A stretch of DNA of 64,000 nt, from contig NZ_JALIEB010000009.1 in assembly GCF_025755255.1 (NCBI RefSeq), forward strand, positions 1-64,000, in the 5' to 3' direction. Below the pieces are notes generated by a model, which was not told the DNA's origin, did no database searches, and saw only the letters and a list, made by a program, of their open reading frames with translations. Shown piece by piece: positions 27,642 to 37,471 of this stretch; position 1 is the first letter of the stretch, and the number at the start of each line of letters is the position of its first letter. A program made the translations under genes and the position numbers. The stretch comes from Roseobacter sinensis (lineage in GTDB: Bacteria; Pseudomonadota; Alphaproteobacteria; Rhodobacterales; Rhodobacteraceae).

Positions 27642-28880
27642 ATGCCAGTTCTGGTGATGAAATTCGGCGGCACGTCGGTGGCCACGCTCGACCGTATCCG
27701 GCGGGCGGCCAAGCGGGTCGGCGTCGAGGTCGCGAAGGGCTACGACGTGATCGTCATCGTCTCGGCAATGTCGGGCAAAACCAACGAGTTGGTAGGCTGG
27801 GTGAACGAGACATCGCCTCTCTATGATGCCCGCGAATACGACGCGGTGGTCTCGTCGGGCGAGAATGTCACCGCCGGGCTGATGGCGTTGACCTTGCAGG
27901 AAATGGACGTGCCCGCGCGCAGCTGGCAGGGCTGGCAGGTGCCCGTGCGCACCACCTCGGCGCATTCGGCCGCCCGGATCGAGGAGATCCCGACCGACAA
28001 CATCCTGACCAAGTTCGCCGAAGGCATGAAGGTGGCTGTCGTCGCGGGCTTTCAGGGGGTCAGCCCCGAAGGCCGGATCACCACGCTGGGACGCGGCGGT
28101 TCGGACACCACGGCCGTCGCCTTTGCCGCCGCCTTCGATGCGGAGCGCTGCGACATCTATACGGACGTGGATGGTGTCTATACCACCGATCCGCGGGTCA
28201 GCGCCAAGGCGCGCAAGCTCGACCGGATCGCCTTTGAGGAAATGCTCGAGCTGGCCTCGCTTGGGGCGAAAGTCTTGCAGACCCGCTCGGTCGAGCTGGC
28301 GATGCGCTACAAGGTGAAGCTGCGGGTGCTGAGCAGCTTCGAGGAACAATCGGATGACGCAGGCACACTGGTCTGCGACGAGGAGGATATCATGGAAAGC
28401 AATGTGGTGGCGGGCGTGGCCTTTTCGCGCGACGAAGCAAAGATGACCCTCGTGAGCGTGGCCGACCGCCCAGGCATCGCGGCGAGTATCTTCACCGCGC
28501 TCAGCGACGGCGGCGTGAACGTCGACATGATCGTGCAGAACATCTCGGAAGAGGGTCGAACCGACATGACCTGGTCCTGTCCCACGGATCAGGTGGTGCG
28601 CGCCCAGAAGGCAGTGGCGGAGGCCAAGGCGCAGGGCGCGATCAACTTCCACGAAGTCATCGCTGACACCGATGTGGCCAAGGTCTCGGTGGTCGGGATC
28701 GGCATGCGCTCTCATACCGGGGTGGCCGCGAAGATGTTCCAGGTGCTGAGTGCCGAGGGCATCAACATCAAGGTGATCACCACTTCTGAGATCAAGATTT
28801 CAGTTTTGATCGACCGGAAATACATGGAACTCGCTGTGCAGGCGCTGCATGATGCGTTCGAATTGGAGAAAGCCGCCTGA
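27642..28880 (+). CDS. lysC: Aspartate kinase
   Basis: A 412-residue aspartokinase, the first step of the Lys/Met/Thr/Ile branch. The kinase domain begins VLVMKFGGTSVATLDRI and carries TTLGRGGSDTTAVAFAAAF and the DVDGVYTTDPR loop. Two ACT domains follow (VSVADRPGIAASIFTALSDG and VVGIGMRSHTGVAAKMF), where allosteric feedback by lysine and threonine occurs in the known family. The size matches the single-function, feedback-inhibited type. ptsP follows; the pair is a common alphaproteobacterial order. The same pathway's thrC is 16 kb away. Confidence 0.96.
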   Translation: MPVLVMKFGGTSVATLDRIRRAAKRVGVEVAKGYDVIVIVSAMSGKTNELVGWVNETSPLYDAREYDAVVSSGENVTAGLMALTLQEMDVPARSWQGWQVPVRTTSAHSAARIEEIPTDNILTKFAEGMKVAVVAGFQGVSPEGRITTLGRGGSDTTAVAFAAAFDAERCDIYTDVDGVYTTDPRVSAKARKLDRIAFEEMLELASLGAKVLQTRSVELAMRYKVKLRVLSSFEEQSDDAGTLVCDEEDIMESNVVAGVAFSRDEAKMTLVSVADRPGIAASIFTALSDGGVNVDMIVQNISEEGRTDMTWSCPTDQVVRAQKAVAEAKAQGAINFHEVIADTDVAKVSVVGIGMRSHTGVAAKMFQVLSAEGINIKVITTSEIKISVLIDRKYMELAVQALHDAFELEKAA

Positions 28881-28929
28881 TCCGCAAAACCCGCGGACCG
28901 GCACCACAGAACGTGGAAGGATTGTGGGC

Positions 28930-31176
28930 GTGGCCGACCGTCTGGAGACCGAATCCCGCAAGCTGCTGGGGCGGCTGCGAGATGCCATGGCAGGCGACCT
29001 CGAAGGACAGGCGCGCCTGGACCGGATCACGCATCTCATTGCGGACAGCATGGGCTGCGAGGTGTGCTCGATCTATCTCTTCCGCGATGAGGATACGCTG
29101 GAGCTTTGTGCAACGGAGGGGCTGAACCCCGATGCGGTGCACAAGACCCGGATGAAGCTGGGCGAAGGACTTGTTGGCATGGTGGCCCGCAACCGCCAGG
29201 TCGTGAACACACCGGATGCGCCGCAGGCGAAGGGCTTTCGCTATATGCCCGAGACGGGCGAGGAGATTTACTCCAGCTTCCTCGGCGTGCCGGTGCAGCG
29301 GCTGGGCGAGGCGCTGGGCGTGCTCGTGGTGCAGTCGCGCACCGCACGCGAGTTTTCTGCCGATGAAGTCTATGCGCTCGAAGTGGTTGCGATGGTGCTG
29401 GCCGAGATGACCGAGCTCGGTGCCTTCATTGGCGACAACGCGGCCATGTCGGCGCGTCATTCGCAACCGGTTTTGTTTCGGGGCACCGTCGGGCAGGAGG
29501 GCGCAGCAGAAGGCCATGTCTGGCTGCATGAGCCGCGTGTCGTCGTCACCAACCCCATCGCGGACGATCCCGAACGCGAGCGGGTGCGATTGCGCGAAGC
29601 GGTCGAGCAGCTGCGTGTTGGCGTCGACAAGATGCTTGAGATTGCGGGCGGCCAGGACAAGGACCAGCAGCAGGTGCTGGAAGCCTATCGCATGTTCGCC
29701 AACTCCAAGGGTTGGATGCGGCGGATGGAGGAGGACATCTCCAACGGTCTGTCGGCCGAGGCCGCGGTCGAGAAAGAGCAATCGGTGGCCCGCGCACGGA
29801 TGGGGCAGGTCACGGATCAATATTTGCGCGAGCGTCTGAGTGATCTGGACGATCTCAGCAACCGGCTGCTGCGTATCCTGACCGGGCAGGGCGCCGATAC
29901 CGGCGCCGAGATGCCGGCCGACCCGATCCTGATCGCCCGCAATATCGGCCCTGCGGAGCTTCTGGAGTACGGGCGCAGTCTCAAGGGCATCGTGCTCGAA
30001 GAAGGCTCCGTCGGCAGCCACGCGGCGATTGTTGCCCGGGCGCTGGCCATTCCGCTGGTGGTGCATGCAGAGCGGGTGACAACCGAGGCGCTGAATGGCG
30101 ATCACATCATGGTCGATGGCGAACAGGGGGTCGTGCATCTGCGCCCCGACGACAACGTTGTCACGGCCTTCCGCGACAAGATCGCCATGCTGGCGGCTGC
30201 GCAGGAACGCTATGCCTCGATCCGCGATCTGCCGGCGGAGACGCAGGATGGCGCGGTGCTGTCGCTGCAGATGAACGCAGGCCTGATGGCCGATCTGCCG
30301 TCGCTGCCGAGCTCGGGCGCCGAAGGCGTGGGGCTCTTCCGGACGGAGCTTCAGTTTCTCGTGCGCAACCAGATGCCGCGCCGCTCCGAGCTCGTGGCGC
30401 TTTATGCGCGCGTGCTGGACGCGGCGGGCGGCAAGCCGGTGGTCTTCCGGACTTTGGACATCGGGTCCGACAAGGTGCTGCCCTACATGAAGCCCAACGA
30501 TGAACCGAATCCGGCACTGGGCTGGCGCGCGATCCGCGTCGGGCTCGATAAGCCAGGCATCATGCGGATGCAGTTGCAGGCGCTGATCCGGGCGGCCAAT
30601 GGACGGCCGCTGACGGTCATGTTCCCCTTCGTGGCCCAGTTCGAGGAATACCGGAGTGCCCGCCGGCTGATGGACAAGACTTTGGCGGCGGAGGAGCGGC
30701 TGGGCCATGTCCTGCCTGAGAGCGTGAAGGTCGGCGCGATGCTGGAAACCCCCAGCCTTGCCTTCGCACCGCTGAAATTTTTCGAGGAGGTCGATTTTTT
30801 GTCCATCGGCGGTAACGACCTGAAGCAGTTCTTCTTCGCCGCAGACCGCGAGAACGAGCGCGTGCGCCGCCGCTATGATACGCTCAACGTCTCATTCCTC
30901 AGCTTTATCGAAGGCATCGTCGAGCGGTGCAATGCCACGGGCACGCCTCTGTCCTTCTGCGGTGAGGATGCGGGCCGGCCGGTCGAAGCGATGTGTTTTG
31001 CGGCCATTGGGCTGCGCAGCCTGTCGATGCGGCCCGCGTCGATCGGTCCGGTCAAGAGCCTGCTGCGACGCACCAACTTGCCCGAGGTCCGCAAGGTCAT
31101 TGCCGATGCGCGCCACCGCGGCGAAATGTCGGTCCGCCCTGCGGTGATGGAGTGGCTGCGCACCCGCGGCGCATAG
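28930..31176 (+). CDS. ptsP: Phosphoenolpyruvate-protein phosphotransferase, nitrogen PTS (EI-Ntr)
   Basis: A 748-residue EI-Ntr. It has an N-terminal GAF domain (about residues 20-160: ADSMGCEVCSIYLFRDED, LGVPVQRLGEALGVLVVQSR), then the enzyme I N-domain and the swivelling domain with the phospho-His364 in GSVGSHAAIVARALAIPLV. The PEP-binding barrel holds GVGLFRTELQFLVR and LDIGSDKVLPYM, with the catalytic cysteine in TPLSFCGEDAGRP. It phosphorylates NPr and regulates nitrogen, potassium and carbon functions. Start: I prefer GTG 28930 (VADRLETESRK), nine bases after GGAAGG; an in-frame ATG at 28849 would overlap lysC. Confidence 0.94.
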   Translation: MADRLETESRKLLGRLRDAMAGDLEGQARLDRITHLIADSMGCEVCSIYLFRDEDTLELCATEGLNPDAVHKTRMKLGEGLVGMVARNRQVVNTPDAPQAKGFRYMPETGEEIYSSFLGVPVQRLGEALGVLVVQSRTAREFSADEVYALEVVAMVLAEMTELGAFIGDNAAMSARHSQPVLFRGTVGQEGAAEGHVWLHEPRVVVTNPIADDPERERVRLREAVEQLRVGVDKMLEIAGGQDKDQQQVLEAYRMFANSKGWMRRMEEDISNGLSAEAAVEKEQSVARARMGQVTDQYLRERLSDLDDLSNRLLRILTGQGADTGAEMPADPILIARNIGPAELLEYGRSLKGIVLEEGSVGSHAAIVARALAIPLVVHAERVTTEALNGDHIMVDGEQGVVHLRPDDNVVTAFRDKIAMLAAAQERYASIRDLPAETQDGAVLSLQMNAGLMADLPSLPSSGAEGVGLFRTELQFLVRNQMPRRSELVALYARVLDAAGGKPVVFRTLDIGSDKVLPYMKPNDEPNPALGWRAIRVGLDKPGIMRMQLQALIRAANGRPLTVMFPFVAQFEEYRSARRLMDKTLAAEERLGHVLPESVKVGAMLETPSLAFAPLKFFEEVDFLSIGGNDLKQFFFAADRENERVRRRYDTLNVSFLSFIEGIVERCNATGTPLSFCGEDAGRPVEAMCFAAIGLRSLSMRPASIGPVKSLLRRTNLPEVRKVIADARHRGEMSVRPAVMEWLRTRGA

Positions 31177-31502
31177 GCAAAGCGGCCGAACGCCTGAAAC
31201 TTAGGCGTCTTATGGATGGGCAAATTTTAGGCGTGCGCCTTATTTTCAGATAATTTTTTGTGCATATCCCGGACCTGCGGGGTGGTCCCAAACCATTCTG
31301 TGGCCAATCCGCATCTCATGGCCCTAACTCGGCGTGCCTGCTAGGCGAAACGCCGCGCAGAGGGTCATCCTGGCAGATCGTCCCCCCTGCGCGACTACAA
31401 CATCACTGTTGCGGGTCCTGACTACACCGGTTGGGTCTCAGCCGGAAGGCGCATCCACGCCCGATTTGGCCACCCGCAGCGACAACGGGGAACGTTTGAT
31501 AC
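31177..31502. promoter_or_regulatory. Intergenic region upstream of urtA
   Basis: A 326-bp gap without a gene. A six-base hairpin ACGCCT/AGGCGT (31190-31208) follows the ptsP stop and may be a weak terminator. AGGCGT occurs twice (31203 and near 31231), the second within AGGCGTGCGCCT, a near-palindrome; both could be part of a nitrogen-responsive control region, but no sigma-54 -24/-12 pair with correct spacing or clear NtrC site was found by eye. The rest is featureless. Confidence 0.4.
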
Positions 31503-32783
31503 ATGAAACTGAAATTCTACTCCATGGCGACAGCCGCCCTTCTGGGATCGACTGCAATGGCGGCCGCGGACTGTGCTGATCCGATCAAGGTTGGGGTGCT
31601 GCATTCGCTCTCGGGCACTATGGCGATTTCCGAGACGACGCTGAAAGACACCATGCTGATGCTGATCGAGAAGCAGAACGAGAAGGGCGGTGTGCTGGGC
31701 TGTCAGATCGAATCCGTGGTGGTCGATCCGGCCTCGGACTGGCCGCTCTTTGCCGAGAAGGCGCGCGAGCTTCTGACCGTGCATGAGGTCGATGTGATCT
31801 TCGGCAACTGGACCAGCGTGAGCCGCAAATCCGTGCTGCCGGTGATCGAGGAGCTGAACGGGCTGCTGTTCTACCCGGTGCAATACGAGGGCGAGGAAAG
31901 CTCGCGCAACGTCTTCTACACCGGCGCTGCACCGAACCAGCAGGCGATCCCGGCGGTGGATTACTTTCTGGAAGAGCTCGGCGTTGAGAAGTTCGCTCTG
32001 CTCGGCACCGACTATGTCTATCCGCGCACCACAAACAACATCCTCGAGCAATATCTCAAGGACAACGGGATCGCGGCGGACGATATCTTCGTGAATTACA
32101 CACCCTTCGGCCATTCTGACTGGGCGACGATCGTCGCGGATGTGGTTGCGTTGGGTGAGGACGGCAAGCAGGTGGGTGTGATCTCCACCATCAATGGCGA
32201 TGCGAACATCGGCTTCTACAAGGAACTCGCCGCGGCGGGTGTCTCAGCGGATGACATTCCCGTCGTGGCCTTCTCGGTGGGCGAAGAGGAGCTTTCGGGC
32301 CTCGACACCTCCAACCTGGTGGGGCACCTCGCGGCCTGGAATTATTTCCAGTCGGCCGAGACCGATGCCAACGCCGAATTCATCGCGGCGTGGAAAGAAT
32401 TCGCAGGCGAAGACCGGGTGACCAACGATCCGATGGAGGCGCATTACATCGGCTTCAACATGTGGGTGAACGCGGTCACTGAAGCGGGCACAACAGATGT
32501 GGATGCCGTGCGCTCGGCGATGTACGGGCAAGAGTTTCCGAACCTGACCGGCGGTACCGCGGTCATGCTGCCGAACCATCACTTGGCCAAGCCGGTGCTG
32601 ATTGGTGAGATTACGGCGGACGGGCAGTTCGACATCATTTCGAAGACCGAGGAGGTGCCGGGCGATGCCTGGACCGACTTCCTGCCGGCCTCGAAGGTGC
32701 TGACCTCCGACTGGAAGGAGCTCGGCTGCGGGATGTACAACACCGAGACCAACACCTGCGTTCAGTTGACCTCGAACTACTAA
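31503..32783 (+). CDS. urtA: Urea ABC transporter, substrate-binding protein
   Basis: A 426-residue periplasmic binding protein of the Leu/Ile/Val-binding type specific for urea. The signal peptide is MKLKFYSMATAALLGSTAMA; the mature part begins DPIKVGVLHSLSGTMAISE, with the UrtA-typical VVVDPASDWPLFAEKARELL and GLLFYPVQYEGEESSRNVFYTG. Three cysteines are present near the ends (DCADP, LGCQIE, LGCGMYNTETNTC). First of five genes in a row, with urtB-E on the same strand, so one operon. Urease genes are not seen here. Confidence 0.96.
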   Translation: MKLKFYSMATAALLGSTAMAAADCADPIKVGVLHSLSGTMAISETTLKDTMLMLIEKQNEKGGVLGCQIESVVVDPASDWPLFAEKARELLTVHEVDVIFGNWTSVSRKSVLPVIEELNGLLFYPVQYEGEESSRNVFYTGAAPNQQAIPAVDYFLEELGVEKFALLGTDYVYPRTTNNILEQYLKDNGIAADDIFVNYTPFGHSDWATIVADVVALGEDGKQVGVISTINGDANIGFYKELAAAGVSADDIPVVAFSVGEEELSGLDTSNLVGHLAAWNYFQSAETDANAEFIAAWKEFAGEDRVTNDPMEAHYIGFNMWVNAVTEAGTTDVDAVRSAMYGQEFPNLTGGTAVMLPNHHLAKPVLIGEITADGQFDIISKTEEVPGDAWTDFLPASKVLTSDWKELGCGMYNTETNTCVQLTSNY

Positions 32784-32864
32784 GTTGTTGAGGAAGCAGG
32801 GCTGTCCGTCGTGATGGCCCTGTTTCGCGGATCGCGACCCAAGACCCCCCGAAAGCTTGATGCC

Positions 32865-34790
32865 ATGCGCCGTTTTCTTCTTGCAATCGCGCTCTGTCTT
32901 GGTGCGCTGACGCAGGCGCAGGCGGACGACCTGCAGCAGATCCTGCAGGTGCACGCGGACGAGGTGGCCAGCCCGTCGCGTCGCAGCGTGGGGGTCTTGC
33001 TCGACGATCTTGTCGCCTCGGGCTTGCCGCAGGTGCCGCGTTTCCTTGAGGAGTGGGCCGGCAGGACTGTATGGCAGGGCCCCGACGGGCGCTTTTTCTT
33101 CGGGCAGGAGGATGGCGATCAGATCACCTTGACCGATCTCGACAGCGGCGAGACTCGGATCGAAGGCCGTGGCGGTTTCACACAGCTCAGACCAAATGGC
33201 GGCGTACGGCGACTGATCGGTACAGCGCTGGTTCAGTACCAGCTGGAAGATCCCGACATTTCGCGCCGCGAAAGCGCTGTTGCCGCCATTGCAAGGCGCC
33301 CCGCCGCCGACCAGCTCGCGCCGCTTGTCGCCTCCATCGAAGGTGAACCCGACGACACGCTGCGCGCGCGCAAGACCCAGCTGGCAACCTTCCTCTCCGC
33401 CCGATTTGCCGACACGCCGCAAGAGCGGATCGCGGCAATCGACAGCCTGGCGCAGGACACCACCGTGGAAGCCCGCAGCGTGCTCAACCAGATCCTGCAA
33501 ACGGAGGCGGGCGTCGCGGCCTCCGAGCCCGATGGCAATATCGCGCGGCTCCTGAACCCGATGGAAGCGCCGGACGAATACTACGCTCAGCTGGTCGAGG
33601 CCGGGTTTGCGCCCGCACAGACCGGGCCGGCTGTGATCCGAGCAGCACTCGAAGCCCATATCCGCGACGGCACCGCAGGTGGCGTGCCTTTGGCGCAACT
33701 GGGCACGGATGCCGCGCGCGAACGCGCGTATGCGGCGTTGTCAAAAGAGGGGCTCGTCCCACCGCTGGTGACCGTCGAAACGCGCGATTACGCGCTGAAC
33801 GCCTATGTCTTCTACGAGCTTTACGACGAGCCCAATGCCGAGATCACCGCGGCCGCGGAAGCTGCCCTGGCCTCGGCCGAACAACGCGTCGCCTTCGCTC
33901 AGGCCGCGGATCTGGCTCTGGACGGGCTGTCGCTCGCCTCGATCTACTTTCTCGCGGCGATTGGTCTCGCCATCACCTTCGGCGTCATGGGCGTGATCAA
34001 CATGGCGCATGGCGAGTTCATCATGATGGGCGCCTACACGGGGTATGTGGTGCAGCTCTTCGTGCCGGACTACACCCTATCGATCATTATCGCCCTGCCG
34101 CTTGCTTTTGCGGTTACTTTCGGCGCGGGGGTGACGATGGAGCGTCTGGTGATCCGGCATCTCTATCACCGCCCGCTCGAGACGCTGCTGGCCACCTTCG
34201 GCATCTCCATTGCGCTCCAACAGCTTGCCAAGAACATCTTCGGCACGCAGGCCCGCCCGCTGACCTCGCCAGGCTGGCTCGATGGGGCGTGGGTGATTTC
34301 GGACGTGATCCAGATCAGCTATATCCGCATTGCGATCTTTGTGCTGGCGCTGATTTTCCTCGCCCTGATCCTCTTCGTGCTCAAGCGCACGCGGCTGGGG
34401 CTGGAGGTGCGGGCGGTGACCCAGAACCCAGGCATGGCGGCCAGCATGGGCATCAACCCCGACCGCATCAACATGCTCACCTTCGGCCTCGGCTCGGGTA
34501 TCGCGGGCATCGCAGGCGTGGCCATCGGGCTCTACGCGAAGGTCACCTCAGAGATGGGTGCCGATTACATCGTGCAGAGCTTCATGACCGTGGTCGTGGG
34601 GGGCGTCGGCAATGTCTGGGGCACGCTCGCGGGTGCCTCGCTGATCGGCTTCCTGCAAAAGGGGATCGAGTGGCTGAACCCCTCCAACACGCTGGCGGCC
34701 CAGACCTACATGATCCTCTTCATCATCCTCTTCATTCAATTCCGACCCAAGGGCATTGTCGCGCTCAAGGGCCGGGCGGCGGCGGATTAG
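32865..34790 (+). CDS. urtB: Urea ABC transporter permease UrtB
   Basis: A 641-residue permease. The first 300 residues are an exported region with a signal peptide (MRRFLLAIALCLGALTQAQA) and several helical HEAT-like stretches (RRESAVAAIARRPAAD); this extension is typical of proteobacterial UrtB. The C-terminal 300 residues form the LivH-type membrane domain (LDGLSLASIYFLAAIGLAIT, GVINMAHGEFIMMGAY, VRAVTQNPGMAASMGINPDR, GVGNVWGTLAGASLIGFLQ). I start at ATG 32865, giving the signal peptide; an upstream in-frame ATG at 32811 adds an unlikely 18-residue extension. Urea crosses the inner membrane through UrtB-UrtC. Confidence 0.95.
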   Translation: MRRFLLAIALCLGALTQAQADDLQQILQVHADEVASPSRRSVGVLLDDLVASGLPQVPRFLEEWAGRTVWQGPDGRFFFGQEDGDQITLTDLDSGETRIEGRGGFTQLRPNGGVRRLIGTALVQYQLEDPDISRRESAVAAIARRPAADQLAPLVASIEGEPDDTLRARKTQLATFLSARFADTPQERIAAIDSLAQDTTVEARSVLNQILQTEAGVAASEPDGNIARLLNPMEAPDEYYAQLVEAGFAPAQTGPAVIRAALEAHIRDGTAGGVPLAQLGTDAARERAYAALSKEGLVPPLVTVETRDYALNAYVFYELYDEPNAEITAAAEAALASAEQRVAFAQAADLALDGLSLASIYFLAAIGLAITFGVMGVINMAHGEFIMMGAYTGYVVQLFVPDYTLSIIIALPLAFAVTFGAGVTMERLVIRHLYHRPLETLLATFGISIALQQLAKNIFGTQARPLTSPGWLDGAWVISDVIQISYIRIAIFVLALIFLALILFVLKRTRLGLEVRAVTQNPGMAASMGINPDRINMLTFGLGSGIAGIAGVAIGLYAKVTSEMGADYIVQSFMTVVVGGVGNVWGTLAGASLIGFLQKGIEWLNPSNTLAAQTYMILFIILFIQFRPKGIVALKGRAAAD

Positions 34791-34793
34791 ACC

Positions 34794-35960
34794 ATGCGGA
34801 AAAGCTTCATCGCAGAAAACCCCTCGGTGCTCTGGTTCCTCGCAGCGCTCAGCCTCTTTACGCTGACTGTCGTGCTGCTGTCCGAGGCGACAGGGACCGC
34901 GATGATCTCGACCTCCTTCGTCAAGACTCTCGGCAAGACGCTGTGCCTGTGCCTGATTGCCATCGCGATGGACGTGGTCTGGGGCTATTGCGGGATCCTG
35001 TCGCTCGGCCACTTCGCCTTTTTCGGCATCGGGGGCTATGCCATCGGCATGTGGTTGATGTATGCGCGCACCGAGACCATCGTGCTGGAGAGCCTGCAGA
35101 ATCAGGTGATCCCACCGACGCCGCAGGAGGTCTCGGACGCCATTGGCAACCAGATCTTTGGCGTTGTCGGATCCTCCGAATTCCCGCTGATCTGGGCCTT
35201 CGCGGACAGCCTGTTTCTGCAACTGCTGATGGTCGTGCTGATCCCCGGTCTGCTGGCCTTGGTCTTCGGCTGGCTCGCCTTCCGCAGCCGGGTCACCGGG
35301 GTGTATCTGTCGATCCTCACACAGGCGATGACACTGGCGCTGTCACTCTATCTCTTCCAGAACGACAGCGGCCTGCGGGGCAACAACGGGCTCTCGGGCC
35401 TGCAGAACATTCCCGGGTTCGAAGAGACCTCGCAGGCGACGATCTCCATCGTGTTCTTCCTCGCCTCTTCGGTCGCGCTCGGTGCCGGGTATGTCTTCTT
35501 CGCCTGGATCGTCACCGGCAAGATGGGCAGCGTGATCAAGGGCATTCGCGACAACGAGGCGCGGGTGCGGTTCCTGGGGTATCATGTGGAGAGCTACAAG
35601 CTCTTTGTCTTCACGGTCACAGCTGTCATTTCGGGGATCGCGGGCGCGCTCTACTACCCGCAGGCGGGCATCATCAACCCAGGAGAAATCGCGCCCATCG
35701 CCTCCATCTACCTCGCGGTCTGGGTCGCCATCGGCGGGCGCGGGCGGCTATACGGCGCGGTCATCGGGGCGGCCTTTGTGTCGTTGCTCTCAAGCTGGTT
35801 CACGGGCGGCGGGGCCCCCGACATCGACCTCGGGGTCTATCGGATCCAATGGACCGACTGGTGGCTGGTGCTTCTGGGCGTGTCCTTCGTCGCCGTCACG
35901 CTGTTCTTTCCAAAGGGCATTGGCGGGCTCTTCGACTATCTGGTGCGGAAGCCGTCATGA
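34794..35960 (+). CDS. urtC: Urea ABC transporter permease UrtC
   Basis: A 388-residue LivM-type membrane permease with about ten hydrophobic segments. Hallmarks: MDVVWGYCGILSLGHFAFFG, RSRVTGVYLSILTQAMTLAL, IKGIRDNEARVRFLGYHVES and AVWVAIGGRGRLYGAVIGA. It begins three bases after urtB and its TGA overlaps the ATG of urtD. Partner of UrtB in the membrane channel. Confidence 0.95.
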   Translation: MRKSFIAENPSVLWFLAALSLFTLTVVLLSEATGTAMISTSFVKTLGKTLCLCLIAIAMDVVWGYCGILSLGHFAFFGIGGYAIGMWLMYARTETIVLESLQNQVIPPTPQEVSDAIGNQIFGVVGSSEFPLIWAFADSLFLQLLMVVLIPGLLALVFGWLAFRSRVTGVYLSILTQAMTLALSLYLFQNDSGLRGNNGLSGLQNIPGFEETSQATISIVFFLASSVALGAGYVFFAWIVTGKMGSVIKGIRDNEARVRFLGYHVESYKLFVFTVTAVISGIAGALYYPQAGIINPGEIAPIASIYLAVWVAIGGRGRLYGAVIGAAFVSLLSSWFTGGGAPDIDLGVYRIQWTDWWLVLLGVSFVAVTLFFPKGIGGLFDYLVRKPS

Positions 35961-36706
35961 GCATGCTGCTGGAAGTCTCTGGCGTCTCGGTCACCTTCGA
36001 TGGGTTCCGCGCGATCAACAACCTCTCGATCAATTTTGCCGAGGCCGAGTTGCGGGCGATCATCGGCCCCAATGGCGCTGGCAAGACCACCTTCATGGAC
36101 ATCGTGACCGGCAAGACCCGTCCGGACGAGGGGACGGTGATCTGGGGAGAGAAGAATATCTCCCTCCTGGGTCTTTCCGAGAGCCAGATCGCGATGGAAG
36201 GGATCGGGCGCAAGTTTCAAAAACCCACTGTCTTCGAAGATCAGACCGTGCGGCAGAACCTCGCGATGGCTCTGAAAAATCCCCGCGGGCCCTTCGCTGT
36301 CCTGATGCACAGTAAAACGACGGCCAACGCGGCGCGGATCGAGAGCATTGCTGAAGAGATCGGTTTGACGCAGAGCCTGACCCGGCGCGCGGGCGAGCTG
36401 AGCCATGGGCAGAAGCAATGGCTCGAAATCGGCATGCTGCTGGCACAGGAGCCACGGCTGTTGCTGGTGGATGAACCGGCCGCGGGCATGACCGTGGAAG
36501 AGCGTGAGAAGACGACCGACATCCTGCGAAAGGCCGCCGAGACCCGCGCCGTGGTGGTTGTGGAGCATGATATGGAATTCGTCCGGCGGCTCGATTGCAA
36601 GGTCACCGTGCTGCACGAAGGTTCTGTGCTGGCCGAAGGCAGCCTGGATCATGTGACCTCGAACCAGACGGTGGTCGACGTCTATCTGGGGCGCGGCCAT
36701 GCTTGA
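35957..36706 (+). CDS. urtD: Urea ABC transporter ATPase UrtD
   Basis: A 249-residue LivG-type ATPase. Walker A is IGPNGAGKTTFMDIVTG, the signature is AGELSHGQKQWLEIGMLLAQ and Walker B is PRLLLVDEPAAGM, with the switch histidine in VVVVEHDMEFV. ATG at 35957 overlaps the urtC stop (ATGA). The same frame stays open far upstream through urtC, but that upstream part is a shadow. It ends by overlapping urtE by eight bases. Confidence 0.96.
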   Translation: MSMLLEVSGVSVTFDGFRAINNLSINFAEAELRAIIGPNGAGKTTFMDIVTGKTRPDEGTVIWGEKNISLLGLSESQIAMEGIGRKFQKPTVFEDQTVRQNLAMALKNPRGPFAVLMHSKTTANAARIESIAEEIGLTQSLTRRAGELSHGQKQWLEIGMLLAQEPRLLLVDEPAAGMTVEEREKTTDILRKAAETRAVVVVEHDMEFVRRLDCKVTVLHEGSVLAEGSLDHVTSNQTVVDVYLGRGHA

Positions 36707-37394
36707 TGTCACGGGCCTCGATTTGCACTACGGGCAGAGCCAGATCCTCTTCGGGATCTCGCTGACAGCGGAGATCGGCGAGATCACGGCCGTGATGGGG
36801 AACAACGGGGCGGGCAAGACCAGCCTTCTCAAGGCCGTGGCTGGGCGGCACCCGTCCAGCGCCGGTCATGTGCGCCTTGGCAACGCCGAGGTGAGAAGAG
36901 GGTCGGCCGTGGGGGCCGCCCGAAGCGGTATCGCCTACGTGCCTCAGGGGCGTGAGATCTTCCCGATGATGAGCGTGCAGGAGAACCTCGAGACCGGTTT
37001 TGCCTGCCTGCCCAAGGGGGAGCACCGGGTGCCCGATGATATCTTCGCCCTCTTTCCGGTCCTGCAGGACATGCGCAACCGCCGGGGCGGCGATCTCTCT
37101 GGTGGTCAGCAACAGCAGCTGGCCATTGCGCGGGCGCTGATTGCCCGTCCGAAGGTGTTGCTGCTCGATGAACCGACCGAGGGCATCCAGCCCAACGTGA
37201 TCCAGCAGATCGGGGATGCGCTGCGCAAGCTGCGCGATGCGGGCGAGATGGCTATCGTTCTGGTGGAGCAGAACGCCGACTTCGCCTATGCCTTGGCCGA
37301 CCGCTTCGTGGTGGTTGAGCGCGGATCGGTCAAGCGCCGCGAAACAAAGGCAGCCTATACAAAAGAGGGGTTGCTTGCGGATCTGGCGCTCTAG
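36699..37394 (+). CDS. urtE: Urea ABC transporter ATPase UrtE
   Basis: A 231-residue LivF-type ATPase. Walker A is MGNNGAGKTSLLKAVAG, the signature is GGDLSGGQQQQLAIARALIA and Walker B is PKVLLLDEPTEGIQPNVIQQ, with VLVEQNADFAYAL carrying the H-loop replacement Q typical of LivF. It overlaps urtD by eight bases and closes the operon. A convergent GGDEF-EAL gene begins 77 bp downstream. Confidence 0.96.
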   Translation: MLDVTGLDLHYGQSQILFGISLTAEIGEITAVMGNNGAGKTSLLKAVAGRHPSSAGHVRLGNAEVRRGSAVGAARSGIAYVPQGREIFPMMSVQENLETGFACLPKGEHRVPDDIFALFPVLQDMRNRRGGDLSGGQQQQLAIARALIARPKVLLLDEPTEGIQPNVIQQIGDALRKLRDAGEMAIVLVEQNADFAYALADRFVVVERGSVKRRETKAAYTKEGLLADLAL

Positions 37395-37471
37395 CATCCG
37401 TCTGTGCGGGCAGGTTGTGCCGTCTTTGCCTCATTTGAAGCAGCACGCCGAAGACCGGCCTGGGGCGTGCT

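Noticed and set aside
28792-30708. A 638-codon open frame opposite ptsP
   Set aside because: Antisense to a complete EI-Ntr gene with intact motifs; composition is that of a codon-bias shadow.
31177-31502. Sigma-54 promoter for the urea transporter
   Set aside because: A TGG... element occurs but the spacing to a GC element is wrong, so I could not support it.
34289-35956. Apparent N-terminal extension of urtD through urtC and into urtB
   Set aside because: The frame is open but overlaps urtC in another frame; the real start is the ATGA overlap at 35957.
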